A DNA stretch of 64,000 nucleotides. It comes from JAVJST01 sp040219295 (GTDB taxonomy: Bacteria; Pseudomonadota; Alphaproteobacteria; Rhodospirillales; Casp-alpha2). Numbering within the stretch: the first letter of the stretch is position 1; every line of letters begins with the position of its first letter. A program made the translations under genes and the position numbers. Shown here one piece after another: positions 17,806-25,689 of this stretch. The stretch is taken from positions 310,001 through 374,000 of the forward strand of contig JAVJST010000001.1 of assembly GCA_040219295.1 (NCBI GenBank), in the 5' to 3' direction. A model generated the notes under the pieces. That model had not been told where the DNA came from. It searched no databases and saw only the letters and a list, made by a program, of their open reading frames with translations.

Positions 17806-18320
17806 CGTTCGTCGAAATCCACGCCGCCGGCGGCGTCGAACGATCCTTCACGGCGGAAGACGCTGGCAATCCGGATCGCCTTTCTCGGTCCATTTACCGT
17901 CCAAGTAGCGGTCCAGCGATCCGGCGAGTCGGCTGTGATGACACCATTGTAGATGTCATCCCCGCACAGATGCCGGACGGCAGCCTTCCCGCGGCGGAGG
18001 TCGAGTTCGTGAAACGGCCGTCCGTCTGCGAAGCTGATGCGCGCGACCGCCTTTTCCGGAAAGTCGTAACGGTAGTCGCGGGACACATCGTCGGCATAGT
18101 CGCCGAACGTCAGTCGTCCGACCTCGCGGTAAGCTAACCCGTCGCCGGATTGAGAGAAACGGGCCAGCCCGTGAAGGACGCCGTTTTGTCCCAACCGATC
18201 ATCGTCGATGTCGCGATCGAGGCGCCATTCTCCCGCGAGAAACGATCGCAGGTCGCCGATCCGAAAGATGGAGGTCAGCCTTTGGTATCCGCGCCGCTCC
18301 TGCGACCGACGAACCGCCAA
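17799..18320 (-). CDS. DUF6314 family protein
   Basis: 173 residues of a small beta-rich family of unknown function. Family-like features are FLAGEWRLDRDI near residue 28, YREVGRLTFGDY, RDYRYDFPEKAVARI, DGRPFHELDL, HLCGDDIYNG and the WTVNGPRKA segment. I recognise the pattern as DUF6314 from memory. The only in-frame start before the domain is TTG at 18320, which overlaps the 3' end of bioY by 46 nt; the true start is uncertain. Co-transcription with bioY is likely. Confidence 0.65.
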   Translation of the reverse strand: MAVRRSQERRGYQRLTSIFRIGDLRSFLAGEWRLDRDIDDDRLGQNGVLHGLARFSQSGDGLAYREVGRLTFGDYADDVSRDYRYDFPEKAVARISFADGRPFHELDLRRGKAAVRHLCGDDIYNGVITADSPDRWTATWTVNGPRKAIRIASVFRREGSFDAAGGVDFDERQ

Positions 18321-18898
18321 GCGAGGGGCAGAATCGCCGCCGCCAGCGCCAGTTTCGTCAAATCACCCAGGATGAACGGGGTCAAGCCCCACTCGAGGAT
18401 CGGCTTGTCCCAACCGAAAAGGATACCAAGCCAGAGCAGACCCGGAACATAGATCAGCGCGTTGCCGAACAGCATGGCGAGGGCCGTGGTTACGACCTTT
18501 CGGTCCCAGTTGCGTTCGGCGAGCCAGCCACAGGCTACGGCGGCAAAGAGGTAACCGAGCAGATATCCGCCTGTGCCCCCCAGCATGTAGGCGATGCCGA
18601 TACCCTTCTCCGGCGTTCCGGCGAACACGGGCAACCCGGCGGCGCCTTCAGCGAGATAGAGCAGGATCGTCGCGCCGCCCAGCCGGGAACCATACGCCAT
18701 ACCGATGGCCAGGACCGCGAACGTCGTCATGGTCATTGGGACGGGATAGAACGGTACCTGGATCTTGGCGCAGATCGCCAGTGCCATGCTGCCGGCGAAG
18801 GCCAAAAGGATGTACCGCAACCAGTGCCCGGCGCCGCTTTGCGCCGAGGGCCAGAGATTGGCGATCAGGGTGTTGGATGAGGCGGTGAAGACGGTCAT
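18275..18898 (-). CDS. bioY: Biotin transporter BioY
   Basis: Substrate-specific (S) component of an ECF-type biotin transporter in the inner membrane. 207 residues with about six hydrophobic helices; hallmark segments are KIQVPFYPVPMTMTTFAVL, EGAAGLPVFAG and GGTGGYLLGYLFAA. ATG 18898 is preceded by GGGGGA and is preferred over the TTG five codons upstream. No bioM/bioN energising genes are beside it, so it acts alone or with a shared module. A 17-bp inverted repeat lies 29 nt upstream. Confidence 0.93.
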   Translation of the reverse strand: MTVFTASSNTLIANLWPSAQSGAGHWLRYILLAFAGSMALAICAKIQVPFYPVPMTMTTFAVLAIGMAYGSRLGGATILLYLAEGAAGLPVFAGTPEKGIGIAYMLGGTGGYLLGYLFAAVACGWLAERNWDRKVVTTALAMLFGNALIYVPGLLWLGILFGWDKPILEWGLTPFILGDLTKLALAAAILPLAWRFVGRRSGADTKG

Positions 18899-18927
18899 GG
18901 CAATGTCCCCCAAAGAAGGTCCTCGTC

Positions 18928-18944
18928 GACCTGACGATCAGGTC
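18928..18944. promoter_or_regulatory. 17-bp perfect inverted repeat upstream of bioY
   Basis: GACCTGA and TCAGGTC form perfect 7-bp arms around CGA. It lies 29 nt before the bioY start in the 105-nt spacer after parC. It does not match the BioR box (TTATxxATAA-type). It may be an operator for bioY or an RNA hairpin between parC and bioY; it lacks a uridine tract. Confidence 0.35.
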
Positions 18945-19003
18945 ACTCGTTGCGCCATTTTTAGGCCAGCATTCATGGCCCCGCAAGACGCGGCAAGCGG
19001 CGG

Positions 19004-21259
19004 TCAGCCGAAGCGGTTGTTGCGCGGAAAACCCTTCGGTGCCAGCAGGCCCGCCTGGGCACGTTTGCCGATCCAGTTCTTGGCATTGCCTTCCGTGCGC
19101 ACGCCTGCCCCGGTCTCCCATGTGAGTCCGTCGGCGAGCTTCATCGTCTTGGCATCAGCCAAGGCCCCGTTCTTGTATCGCTGCAGGATGACGCCACGAC
19201 CGCGCGCCATCTCCGGCAGTTCGGCGAGCGGGAAGATTAGCAGCTTGTGGTTGTCACCGACGACCGCGACGTGGTCGTCACCGTCGCTGACGACCCGCGC
19301 GACCTTGGCTTCCTCGCCGGATCCGAGATTCAGTATCTGCTTGCCGTTACGCGTCTGGGCAATGGTCTCGTTCTCTTCGACCACGAATCCGCGTCCGGCG
19401 TCTGATGCGACCAGTAGCTTGCGGTCGGGCTTGTGTATCAGCAGGCCCGCGACGTCGTTGCCGTTGCCCAGATCGATAAGCAGTCGAACCGGTTCGCCGT
19501 GCCCTCTCCCGCCTGGCAGCTTGTCACAGCCGATCGTGTAGAAACGGCCGTTGGTCGCGAATACGAGAAGCTTGTCGGTGGTCTGGCCCTCGACGGCGAG
19601 CCCGAGACGGTCGCCATCCTTGAAACGCAGTTGCGCCGGGTCGATCCCGTGCCCCTTGATCGCCCTGATCCAACCCTTCTCCGAGCAAACCACGGTGACC
19701 GGCTCGCGTTCTATAAGTGCCTCCAGCGGCACGACGACTGCGGTCGGCGGTTTGCCGATTTCCGTGCGGCGTTTGCCGAGATCGGATTTTTGCGAGAACG
19801 TCTTCTTTGTCTCTGCAATTTGTTCGCCGATCGCCTTCCAGCGTTTTGTTTCGTCCTTCAGCAATGCCTTGAGGTCCTTGCGCTCGGCAGAAAGAGCCGC
19901 ATGCTCGGTGCGGATGCTGTCTTCCTCGAGTTTGCGCAACTGCCGCAGGCGCATGTTGAGGATGGCTTCCGCCTGAAGGTCGGACAGCTTGAACGCCTTC
20001 ATCATTAAGGGCTTGGGCTCGTCTTCCTCGCGGATGATCCGGATGATTTCATCCAGGTTGAGAAACGCGATCAGGAAACCGTCGAGAATCTCAAGTCGTT
20101 GCTCGATCTTTTCCAGGCGATGGCGCGAGCGGCGCTCGAGAACGTCGTGACGATGCAGAAGGAACGCAACGAGTGCGTCGCGAAGGCTCATCACCCGGGG
20201 GGTTACACCGCCGTCCAGAACGTTGAGGTTCAGACTGATCCGGACTTCCAGATCGGTCTGCATGAACAATTGCTCCATCAGCGTTTCGGCTTCGACGGTC
20301 CGGCTCTTAGGTTCCAGGACGACACGGATGTCGTCGGCGGACTCGTCGCGGATGTCGGCCAGGAACGGCAGTTTGCGTGCCTCGAGAAGCTCGGCGATCC
20401 GCTCGATCAGGCGCGCTTTCTGAATCTGGTAGGGAATCTCGGTAATGACGATGTTGTACTGCCCGCGCCCGAGGTCTTCCGTCTCCCACCGCGCCCGTAG
20501 CCGAAAACTGCCGCGGCCGGTCCGGTAGGCCTCGACGATGCCGTCGGTTGGCTCGACGAGGATGCCGCCGGTCGGAAAATCCGGGCCCGGAATCAGTTCG
20601 ACGAGCTTGTCGAAGGTAACGCGAGAGTTCTCCACGCCCTCCGTCTTGTGCTTAGCGGTCTTGATGATGTGCGCCATGCCGTCGCACAGTTCGGCGACAT
20701 TGTGCGGCGGGATGTTCGTCGCCATGCCGACCGCAATGCCGGCCGCGCCATTGGCGAGCAAATTCGGGAAGTTCGCGGGCAGAACGATGGGCTCGCTCTC
20801 CTCGCCGTCATAGGTGTCGCGAAAATCGACCGCGTCTTCGTCGATTCCTTCGAGTAGCAACCAGGCGACATCCGTCAGGCGTGCCTCGGTGTATCGCATG
20901 GCGGCGGCGTTATCGCCGTCAACGTTACCGAAGTTCCCTTGACCGTCGACTAAAGGGTAGCGGACCGCGAAATCCTGCGCCAACCGGACCAGGGCGTCGT
21001 AGACGGCGACGTCACCGTGCGGATGGTACTTGCCGATGACGTCACCCACAACTCGGGCGCACTTCTTGAACCCTGATTTGGGATCCAGCTTGAGCAGCCT
21101 CATGGCGAACAGCAAACGGCGGTGGACCGGCTTGAGGCCGTCACGGACATCCGGCAGCGAACGCGACTTGATCGTCGACAGGGCATACGCGAGATAGCGC
21201 TCGCTCAGCGCGTCGGCAAGTGAGGTATCGCGAATGGTTTCAAGCGGTTCCGAGGCCAT
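19004..21259 (-). CDS. parC: DNA topoisomerase IV subunit A
   Basis: ATP-dependent decatenation of daughter chromosomes, as ParC2ParE2. 751 residues; the breakage-reunion domain covers about 1-470 with catalytic Tyr123 in AAAMRYTEARLTD, followed by the shorter C-terminal beta-pinwheel domain that distinguishes ParC from GyrA (no GyrA box seen). The quinolone-determining helix reads HPHGDVAVYDA, with Val84 and Asp88 at the positions of E. coli Ser80 and Glu84. Upstream neighbour recO is 82 nt away. The 3' gap to bioY is 105 nt. Confidence 0.95.
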   Translation of the reverse strand: MASEPLETIRDTSLADALSERYLAYALSTIKSRSLPDVRDGLKPVHRRLLFAMRLLKLDPKSGFKKCARVVGDVIGKYHPHGDVAVYDALVRLAQDFAVRYPLVDGQGNFGNVDGDNAAAMRYTEARLTDVAWLLLEGIDEDAVDFRDTYDGEESEPIVLPANFPNLLANGAAGIAVGMATNIPPHNVAELCDGMAHIIKTAKHKTEGVENSRVTFDKLVELIPGPDFPTGGILVEPTDGIVEAYRTGRGSFRLRARWETEDLGRGQYNIVITEIPYQIQKARLIERIAELLEARKLPFLADIRDESADDIRVVLEPKSRTVEAETLMEQLFMQTDLEVRISLNLNVLDGGVTPRVMSLRDALVAFLLHRHDVLERRSRHRLEKIEQRLEILDGFLIAFLNLDEIIRIIREEDEPKPLMMKAFKLSDLQAEAILNMRLRQLRKLEEDSIRTEHAALSAERKDLKALLKDETKRWKAIGEQIAETKKTFSQKSDLGKRRTEIGKPPTAVVVPLEALIEREPVTVVCSEKGWIRAIKGHGIDPAQLRFKDGDRLGLAVEGQTTDKLLVFATNGRFYTIGCDKLPGGRGHGEPVRLLIDLGNGNDVAGLLIHKPDRKLLVASDAGRGFVVEENETIAQTRNGKQILNLGSGEEAKVARVVSDGDDHVAVVGDNHKLLIFPLAELPEMARGRGVILQRYKNGALADAKTMKLADGLTWETGAGVRTEGNAKNWIGKRAQAGLLAPKGFPRNNRFG

Positions 21260-21341
21260 GGGCTCTTATCATTTCAGAATCGGTAGATATAGTGGTACCG
21301 GCCAGGAGAGAGGCAATCAATGGGGGTTTCTGAGAAATCCC

Positions 21342-22073
21342 TCAGTTGCCGCCGGCGTGCTTTCTAAAGCGTTGAAAGAAGCGGGATCTGGCGTCCGGAA
21401 GAGTATTTGAGTGACCTCCGTAGACGTGCTCTTCCAGGAAATAACCGGTTAGTCGCAGGCCGTCGAGAACCTCGCCGGCATCTCCGGCCCTGCCCGATTC
21501 GCGCAAGAATGCCGGCAACGGCAGCAACCGGTCGTGATACGGCTCCCCCGCGTCGGCCGATACGGCGCGGCCTGATTTCGGCGATACGTAGATCAGTTCC
21601 TCGGTAACGCCGGTCGCGGCGCAGCACCGGATATCCAGTCCGAATCCGAGTTCGGAGAGGACACCGAGTTCCCATTTCACATAGACGCTGGGCCAGTCAT
21701 CGCCGGCAAGGCTCGCCATGAAGATTCTCAGGCCGTCGAACACAGGTGGATGCGGTTCCCGCTCTGGCATGGCGGTGGCGGCGACGCTGAGTGCCGCGCT
21801 CATCGCGCCAAGACGGTTGGCATCGCCCAGCCACGTCGCGGCAGTGGCTTCGATCAGTTCGCAGTCAAAGGTGCCGAGGTGTTCCTCCAGCCGCGCCCGC
21901 CAGGTGGCCTGCACAAAGTTTCCGGGCTCGATCGACGGGCGTTTGTTCTTGCCCGCGCCGCCGCGAACCAGTCCCGAATATCGACCGTGGTCGCGATTGA
22001 AGACCGCAATGATCGCCGAGGACTCACCGTGCCGGCGCGACGTCAGCACGATGCCCTCGCCGCTCCACTGCAT
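21342..22073 (-). CDS. recO: DNA repair protein RecO
   Basis: Recombination mediator that, with RecF/RecR, loads RecA onto SSB-coated gaps. 243 residues with an OB-fold N-terminus (MQWSGEGIVLTSRRHGESSAIIAVF), the GLVRGGAGKN loop, then a helical domain with LDIRCCAATG near a degenerate zinc region. Length is normal. It follows era by 24 nt in the classic rnc-era-recO order and precedes parC. Confidence 0.93.
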   Translation of the reverse strand: MQWSGEGIVLTSRRHGESSAIIAVFNRDHGRYSGLVRGGAGKNKRPSIEPGNFVQATWRARLEEHLGTFDCELIEATAATWLGDANRLGAMSAALSVAATAMPEREPHPPVFDGLRIFMASLAGDDWPSVYVKWELGVLSELGFGLDIRCCAATGVTEELIYVSPKSGRAVSADAGEPYHDRLLPLPAFLRESGRAGDAGEVLDGLRLTGYFLEEHVYGGHSNTLPDARSRFFQRFRKHAGGN

Positions 22074-22097
22074 TAGTCGCGTTCCCCGGCCGAGCGC

Positions 22098-23015
22098 TCA
22101 GGCATTGAAATCGAGCCCCCAGGACCCGTAGCGCTCGGGATCGTCGCCCCACTTCTCCCGGACTTTGACGAACAGCTTCAGGTGCACCGTACATTCCAAC
22201 AGTTCTGAGAGTTCCTTGCGCGCCGCCGTGCCGAGGCTCTTGATACGGCTTCCGCCCTTGCCGAGAACGATTGCACGCTGGGATTGTCTCTCGATGAAAA
22301 TCACCTGATCGATTGCGATCGATCCGTCAGGGCGCTGCTGCCAGCTCTCGGTTTCGACGGTTGTGGCGTACGGCAATTCCTGATGGAGTTGTCGGAACAA
22401 CTGCTCGCGGGTGATTTCCGCGGCAAGCTGCCGTTCCGGCATGTCCGATACCTGGTCCGGTGGAAACATCCATGGACCGTCGGGTGCGTTTTCGGCCAGT
22501 GTCTCAATCAGGTCGTTGACGCCGTCCCCGGTTAGCGCAGAGATCATGTAGACGTTGTCGCAAATGCCAGTCGCGTCGATCTCCGCAGCGCGTTGGAGCA
22601 ATACCGGCTTCCGCACAGCGTCGGTCTTGTTGATGATGACGTCGCACCGCAATTTGCGTTCTGTCAGTGTTTCGACAATTCGTCGGGTGTCATCGTCGAT
22701 ACCGCGCACCGCGTCGATCAGCAACAGCAACCGGTCCGCATCCTCTGCGCCGCTCCAGGCGGCCGCGACCATGGCCCTATCCAGCCGCTTGCTAGGTTGG
22801 AAGATGCCCGGTGTATCGATGAAGACGAGCTGACTGGAATCGGCCATGACGATGCCGATAACCCGGGTTCGCGTCGTCTGTACTTTGGGCGAGACGATCG
22901 AGACCTTGGTGCCGACGGCGCGGTTGATAAAGGTCGATTTCCCGGTATTCGGCGCGCCGATCACGGCAATGAAAGCTGATCTGGTCTGTTCCGGCACGAT
23001 CGGGTCAGCCGCCAT
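22098..23015 (-). CDS. era: GTPase Era
   Basis: Ribosome-assembly GTPase that binds the 3' end of 16S rRNA. 305 residues: G1 GAPNTGKST near residue 20, G2 around TTRTRVIGI, G3 DTPG, G4 NKTD, followed by a C-terminal KH domain containing VIFIERQSQRAIVLGKGGSRIKSLG. The first 12 residues are a short variable tail. Its start overlaps the end of rnc by 11 nt, implying translational coupling. Confidence 0.96.
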   Translation of the reverse strand: MAADPIVPEQTRSAFIAVIGAPNTGKSTFINRAVGTKVSIVSPKVQTTRTRVIGIVMADSSQLVFIDTPGIFQPSKRLDRAMVAAAWSGAEDADRLLLLIDAVRGIDDDTRRIVETLTERKLRCDVIINKTDAVRKPVLLQRAAEIDATGICDNVYMISALTGDGVNDLIETLAENAPDGPWMFPPDQVSDMPERQLAAEITREQLFRQLHQELPYATTVETESWQQRPDGSIAIDQVIFIERQSQRAIVLGKGGSRIKSLGTAARKELSELLECTVHLKLFVKVREKWGDDPERYGSWGLDFNA

Positions 23016-23706
23016 CTCGGTTTTCCTCTATCGCGGTCAGCATGGCGTCAGCCGCAGCCTGCTCGGCGCGTTGTTTCGACGATCCAGTGGCATCGTTTTC
23101 GCCGAACCCCTGGACGACGACGGCGACCCTGAACTCCGGAGCATGCGGCGGGCCGGTTCGGTCGACGACCTTGTATGTCGGCAGGCCGAGCCCCTCCGCC
23201 TGAGACCATTCCTGAAGCCGGGTCTTGGCGTCCTTCGGCGGCTCCGCCGGGCCGTGTTCGACGCGTTCCAGCCAGAAGCGCCGAATAAGTGTCCTGGCCG
23301 CGTCCATCCCGCCGTCAAGGTATACGGCGGCAATGAGTGCTTCCATGGCGTCCGCCATTAGTGACGGGTTCTGGCGCCCACCCTGGTCCGCCTCGCCTTT
23401 CGACATGATGATGTGTGAAGCGAGGCCAAGATCGGATGCGATCTCGGCCAGGGTTTCGCGACGAACGAGGGCATTGAGTCGCCGCGATAGACTGCCCTCT
23501 TCATCCGCTGGATAGTGCTCGTAGAGCAGTTCGGATATCACCAATGCCAGCACGCGATCGCCCAGGAACTCCAGGCGTTCGTTGCTGTTCAGTCGTTCGT
23601 CGGGTCGAAGGCTTCGGCTTGCGTGGGTCAACGCCTGAACAAGCAACTCGCGATCGCCGAAGTCGTATCCGACATTGCTTTCGAGCTTTTCGATCCCGGC
23701 GTTCAT
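23005..23706 (-). CDS. rnc: Ribonuclease III
   Basis: Double-stranded-RNA endonuclease that processes rRNA precursors and regulatory RNA duplexes. 233 residues: catalytic domain with signature NERLEFLGDRVL (about 42-53) and the later DAMEALIAAVYLDGG acidic site, then a dsRNA-binding domain with GPPHAPEFRVAVVV and KQRAEQAAADAML. Overlaps era and follows lepB by 12 nt. Confidence 0.96.
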   Translation of the reverse strand: MNAGIEKLESNVGYDFGDRELLVQALTHASRSLRPDERLNSNERLEFLGDRVLALVISELLYEHYPADEEGSLSRRLNALVRRETLAEIASDLGLASHIIMSKGEADQGGRQNPSLMADAMEALIAAVYLDGGMDAARTLIRRFWLERVEHGPAEPPKDAKTRLQEWSQAEGLGLPTYKVVDRTGPPHAPEFRVAVVVQGFGENDATGSSKQRAEQAAADAMLTAIEENRDGG

Positions 23707-23718
23707 CGTGAGCTCGAA

Positions 23719-24453
23719 TCAGTCAATCGATGAGAAAAACCGGCTGAAACGCAGACTCGTCGGCCATTTCCAGAACTTCCAGACGTCGCCGTTGACCGAG
23801 AAGAATATGAACTCTGCCCGACCGACGAGATTTTCCCTAGGAATGAAGCCGACGGCATGGATGAACCGGCTGTCCTGCGACCGGTCGCGATTGTCGCCCA
23901 TGCCGAAGTAGTGCCCTTCCGGCACGGTGTAGACGTCGGTGTTGTCGCTGTCGGTGATGTCTGAAATCTCGAGAATGCGGTGCTCCACGCCATTCGGCAG
24001 GGTCTCGACAAACTGCGGCGTCCGGACGAACGCGCCGAAGCGCGTCTCGTCGACGAAATCTTCGACCTTGATCCGTTCAACGGGCGAACCGTTGATATGC
24101 AGGATACCCTCTTTGACCTGAATCCGGTCACCCGGGAGGCCGACGATACGCTTGATGTAGTCAGTCGAGTTGTCGGTCGGCAGCTTGAAGACGGCGACGT
24201 CGCCTCGCGCCGGTTCGCTAAACAGAATGCGGCCTTCAATCAGCGGCAGTCCGAACGGCAGCGAGTATCGGCTGTATCCGTAGGAATACTTCGAGACGAA
24301 CAGGTAGTCGCCCTCGAGCAAAGTCGGGTACATCGATGCTGACGGAATGTTGAACGGCTCGTAGGCGAACGTGCGAACGACGATTGCAATCAGGATGGCG
24401 TAGAACACCGTCCTGAGCATCTCCGCAGTGCCACCGGAATTCTTTGCCGTCAT
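23719..24453 (-). CDS. lepB: Signal peptidase I
   Basis: Inner-membrane serine protease that removes signal peptides from exported proteins. 244 residues with one N-terminal membrane helix (about 14-30), the catalytic Ser40 in IPSASMYPTLLEGDY, the general-base Lys101 in DYIKRIVGLPGD, and the GHYFGMGDNRDRSQDSR box. Upstream acpS is 91 nt away with no obvious terminator. Confidence 0.96.
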   Translation of the reverse strand: MTAKNSGGTAEMLRTVFYAILIAIVVRTFAYEPFNIPSASMYPTLLEGDYLFVSKYSYGYSRYSLPFGLPLIEGRILFSEPARGDVAVFKLPTDNSTDYIKRIVGLPGDRIQVKEGILHINGSPVERIKVEDFVDETRFGAFVRTPQFVETLPNGVEHRILEISDITDSDNTDVYTVPEGHYFGMGDNRDRSQDSRFIHAVGFIPRENLVGRAEFIFFSVNGDVWKFWKWPTSLRFSRFFSSID

Positions 24454-24544
24454 GGATTTCTGGGTCCGGATTGTCTAAGGCTGGCCACGTATGGCTTGTC
24501 AGCGGGATCGCGTCAAGCGGGCTGTCCGCCTGCGTCTGCCGATA

Positions 24545-24979
24545 CTACCGGTCTTCGCCACTTGGCAGCACGGGCGCTCCCTCGGGCACCGCCGAGATGA
24601 TAACGATCGCATGAGACAGCGGCGTCTCGTCGGTGAGCGAGATATTGATTACTGGTGTCCAACCAACCGGCGTCAGTTCGTGCAAGCGTTCAAGGGCGCC
24701 GCCCTGAAGCCGAAGGACCGGTTTGCCGGACGGCTCGTTTGCAACGATCATGTCGCGCCAGAAAACGCCTTTCCGGAATCCTGTTCCCAGCGCTTTGGCG
24801 CAGGCTTCCTTGGCCGCGAACCGCATGGCGTACCCGCTGGCCCTGCGTTGCGGTCGCCGTTCCACGGCGCGCTGCTCGCTCTCGTCATAGAGCCGCTGGA
24901 CAAAGCGATCTCCGAAACGGCTGAGTGATCTCTCAATCCGACGGATGTCGCATAGATCCGTACCGACACCGATGATCAT
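24545..24979 (-). CDS. acpS: Holo-[acyl-carrier-protein] synthase
   Basis: Transfers 4'-phosphopantetheine from CoA to apo-ACP. 144 residues from ATG 24979, starting MIIGVGTDLCDIRRIERSL with the metal-binding Asp, and containing RFAAKEACAKALGTG, the second signature. Its ATG overlaps the TGA of the DUF2062 gene (ATGA), so the two are translationally coupled. The longer in-frame extension is the DUF2062 region in another frame and is excluded. Confidence 0.95.
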   Translation of the reverse strand: MIIGVGTDLCDIRRIERSLSRFGDRFVQRLYDESEQRAVERRPQRRASGYAMRFAAKEACAKALGTGFRKGVFWRDMIVANEPSGKPVLRLQGGALERLHELTPVGWTPVINISLTDETPLSHAIVIISAVPEGAPVLPSGEDR

Positions 24980-25590
24980 GGTTGCGCACCTGATCCGGCC
25001 TTTGACGGCGCTGAACGCCGTCTCTTGCGCTTCAGGCGAACGACTCTCTGGCGCTTGAACCCGTCGACCACGTACTTCATCGGGAAATAGGACACGACCC
25101 AGGCGATGACAAAGCAAGGAATGCCGCCCAAGGTCATAGGAATGATGACCGCCGACACACCGTCTGCGAAACCGGCCGCGTCGAAACTGAGTGCGGCTTC
25201 CCAGACTTCGGAAAACACGTCGGTGAAGTCCGGTGCCTCCTCGGTGACGTCGCCGTTGCGTTTCAGAATCCAATTTCCGAGCTTGTAGATACCGAGCCAG
25301 ATGAACGGAAACGTCCAAGGATTGCCGACCAGCGTTCCGATCCAGGCGGCGAGGACGTTGCCGCCGAATAGCCAGGCCAACGCCCCGGCAATAACCAGGT
25401 GAAGACCGACGAACGGGGTGAAGGATATCGCCGATCCGAACGCGAACCCGCAGGCGATCGAATATCCGGACCCGGGCAGACGCGACAGCCGGTGCATGAC
25501 ATACATACCGGCCCGCCGCCAACCCGTGCGGGGCCAGAGCCAATCGCGCATCCTGTGAGCGCGGGGGAGTTCCGTCCGGCGCCTGAACAT
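24976..25590 (-). CDS. DUF2062 family inner-membrane protein
   Basis: 204 residues from ATG 25590. The family core GCGFAxG-like segment appears as IACGFAFGSAISFTPFVGLH, followed by GNVLAAWIGTLVGNPWTFPF; two or three hydrophobic stretches (about 45-85 and 150-175) suggest an integral membrane protein, with a strongly basic C-terminal tail. Function is not known; it often sits beside acpS and rel in Alphaproteobacteria, the neighbourhood in which pdxJ is frequently found but is absent here. Confidence 0.85.
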   Translation of the reverse strand: MFRRRTELPRAHRMRDWLWPRTGWRRAGMYVMHRLSRLPGSGYSIACGFAFGSAISFTPFVGLHLVIAGALAWLFGGNVLAAWIGTLVGNPWTFPFIWLGIYKLGNWILKRNGDVTEEAPDFTDVFSEVWEAALSFDAAGFADGVSAVIIPMTLGGIPCFVIAWVVSYFPMKYVVDGFKRQRVVRLKRKRRRSAPSKAGSGAQP

Positions 25591-25654
25591 GACCAGATTG
25601 TATACGCGATGACGGGCCGACCCGGAAGCAGCCTTTCGCGCCAAGCCTATGAAT

Positions 25655-25667
25655 TTTCTGTCAGAAA
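25655..25667. repeat. 13-bp perfect inverted repeat in the rel to DUF2062 spacer
   Basis: TTTCTG and CAGAAA flank one T in the 99-nt gap after the rel stop codon. It has no following uridine tract. It may be a weak hairpin or a chance palindrome. Confidence 0.2.
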
Positions 25668-25689
25668 GCGTTGACCGACAGGCGCAAGG

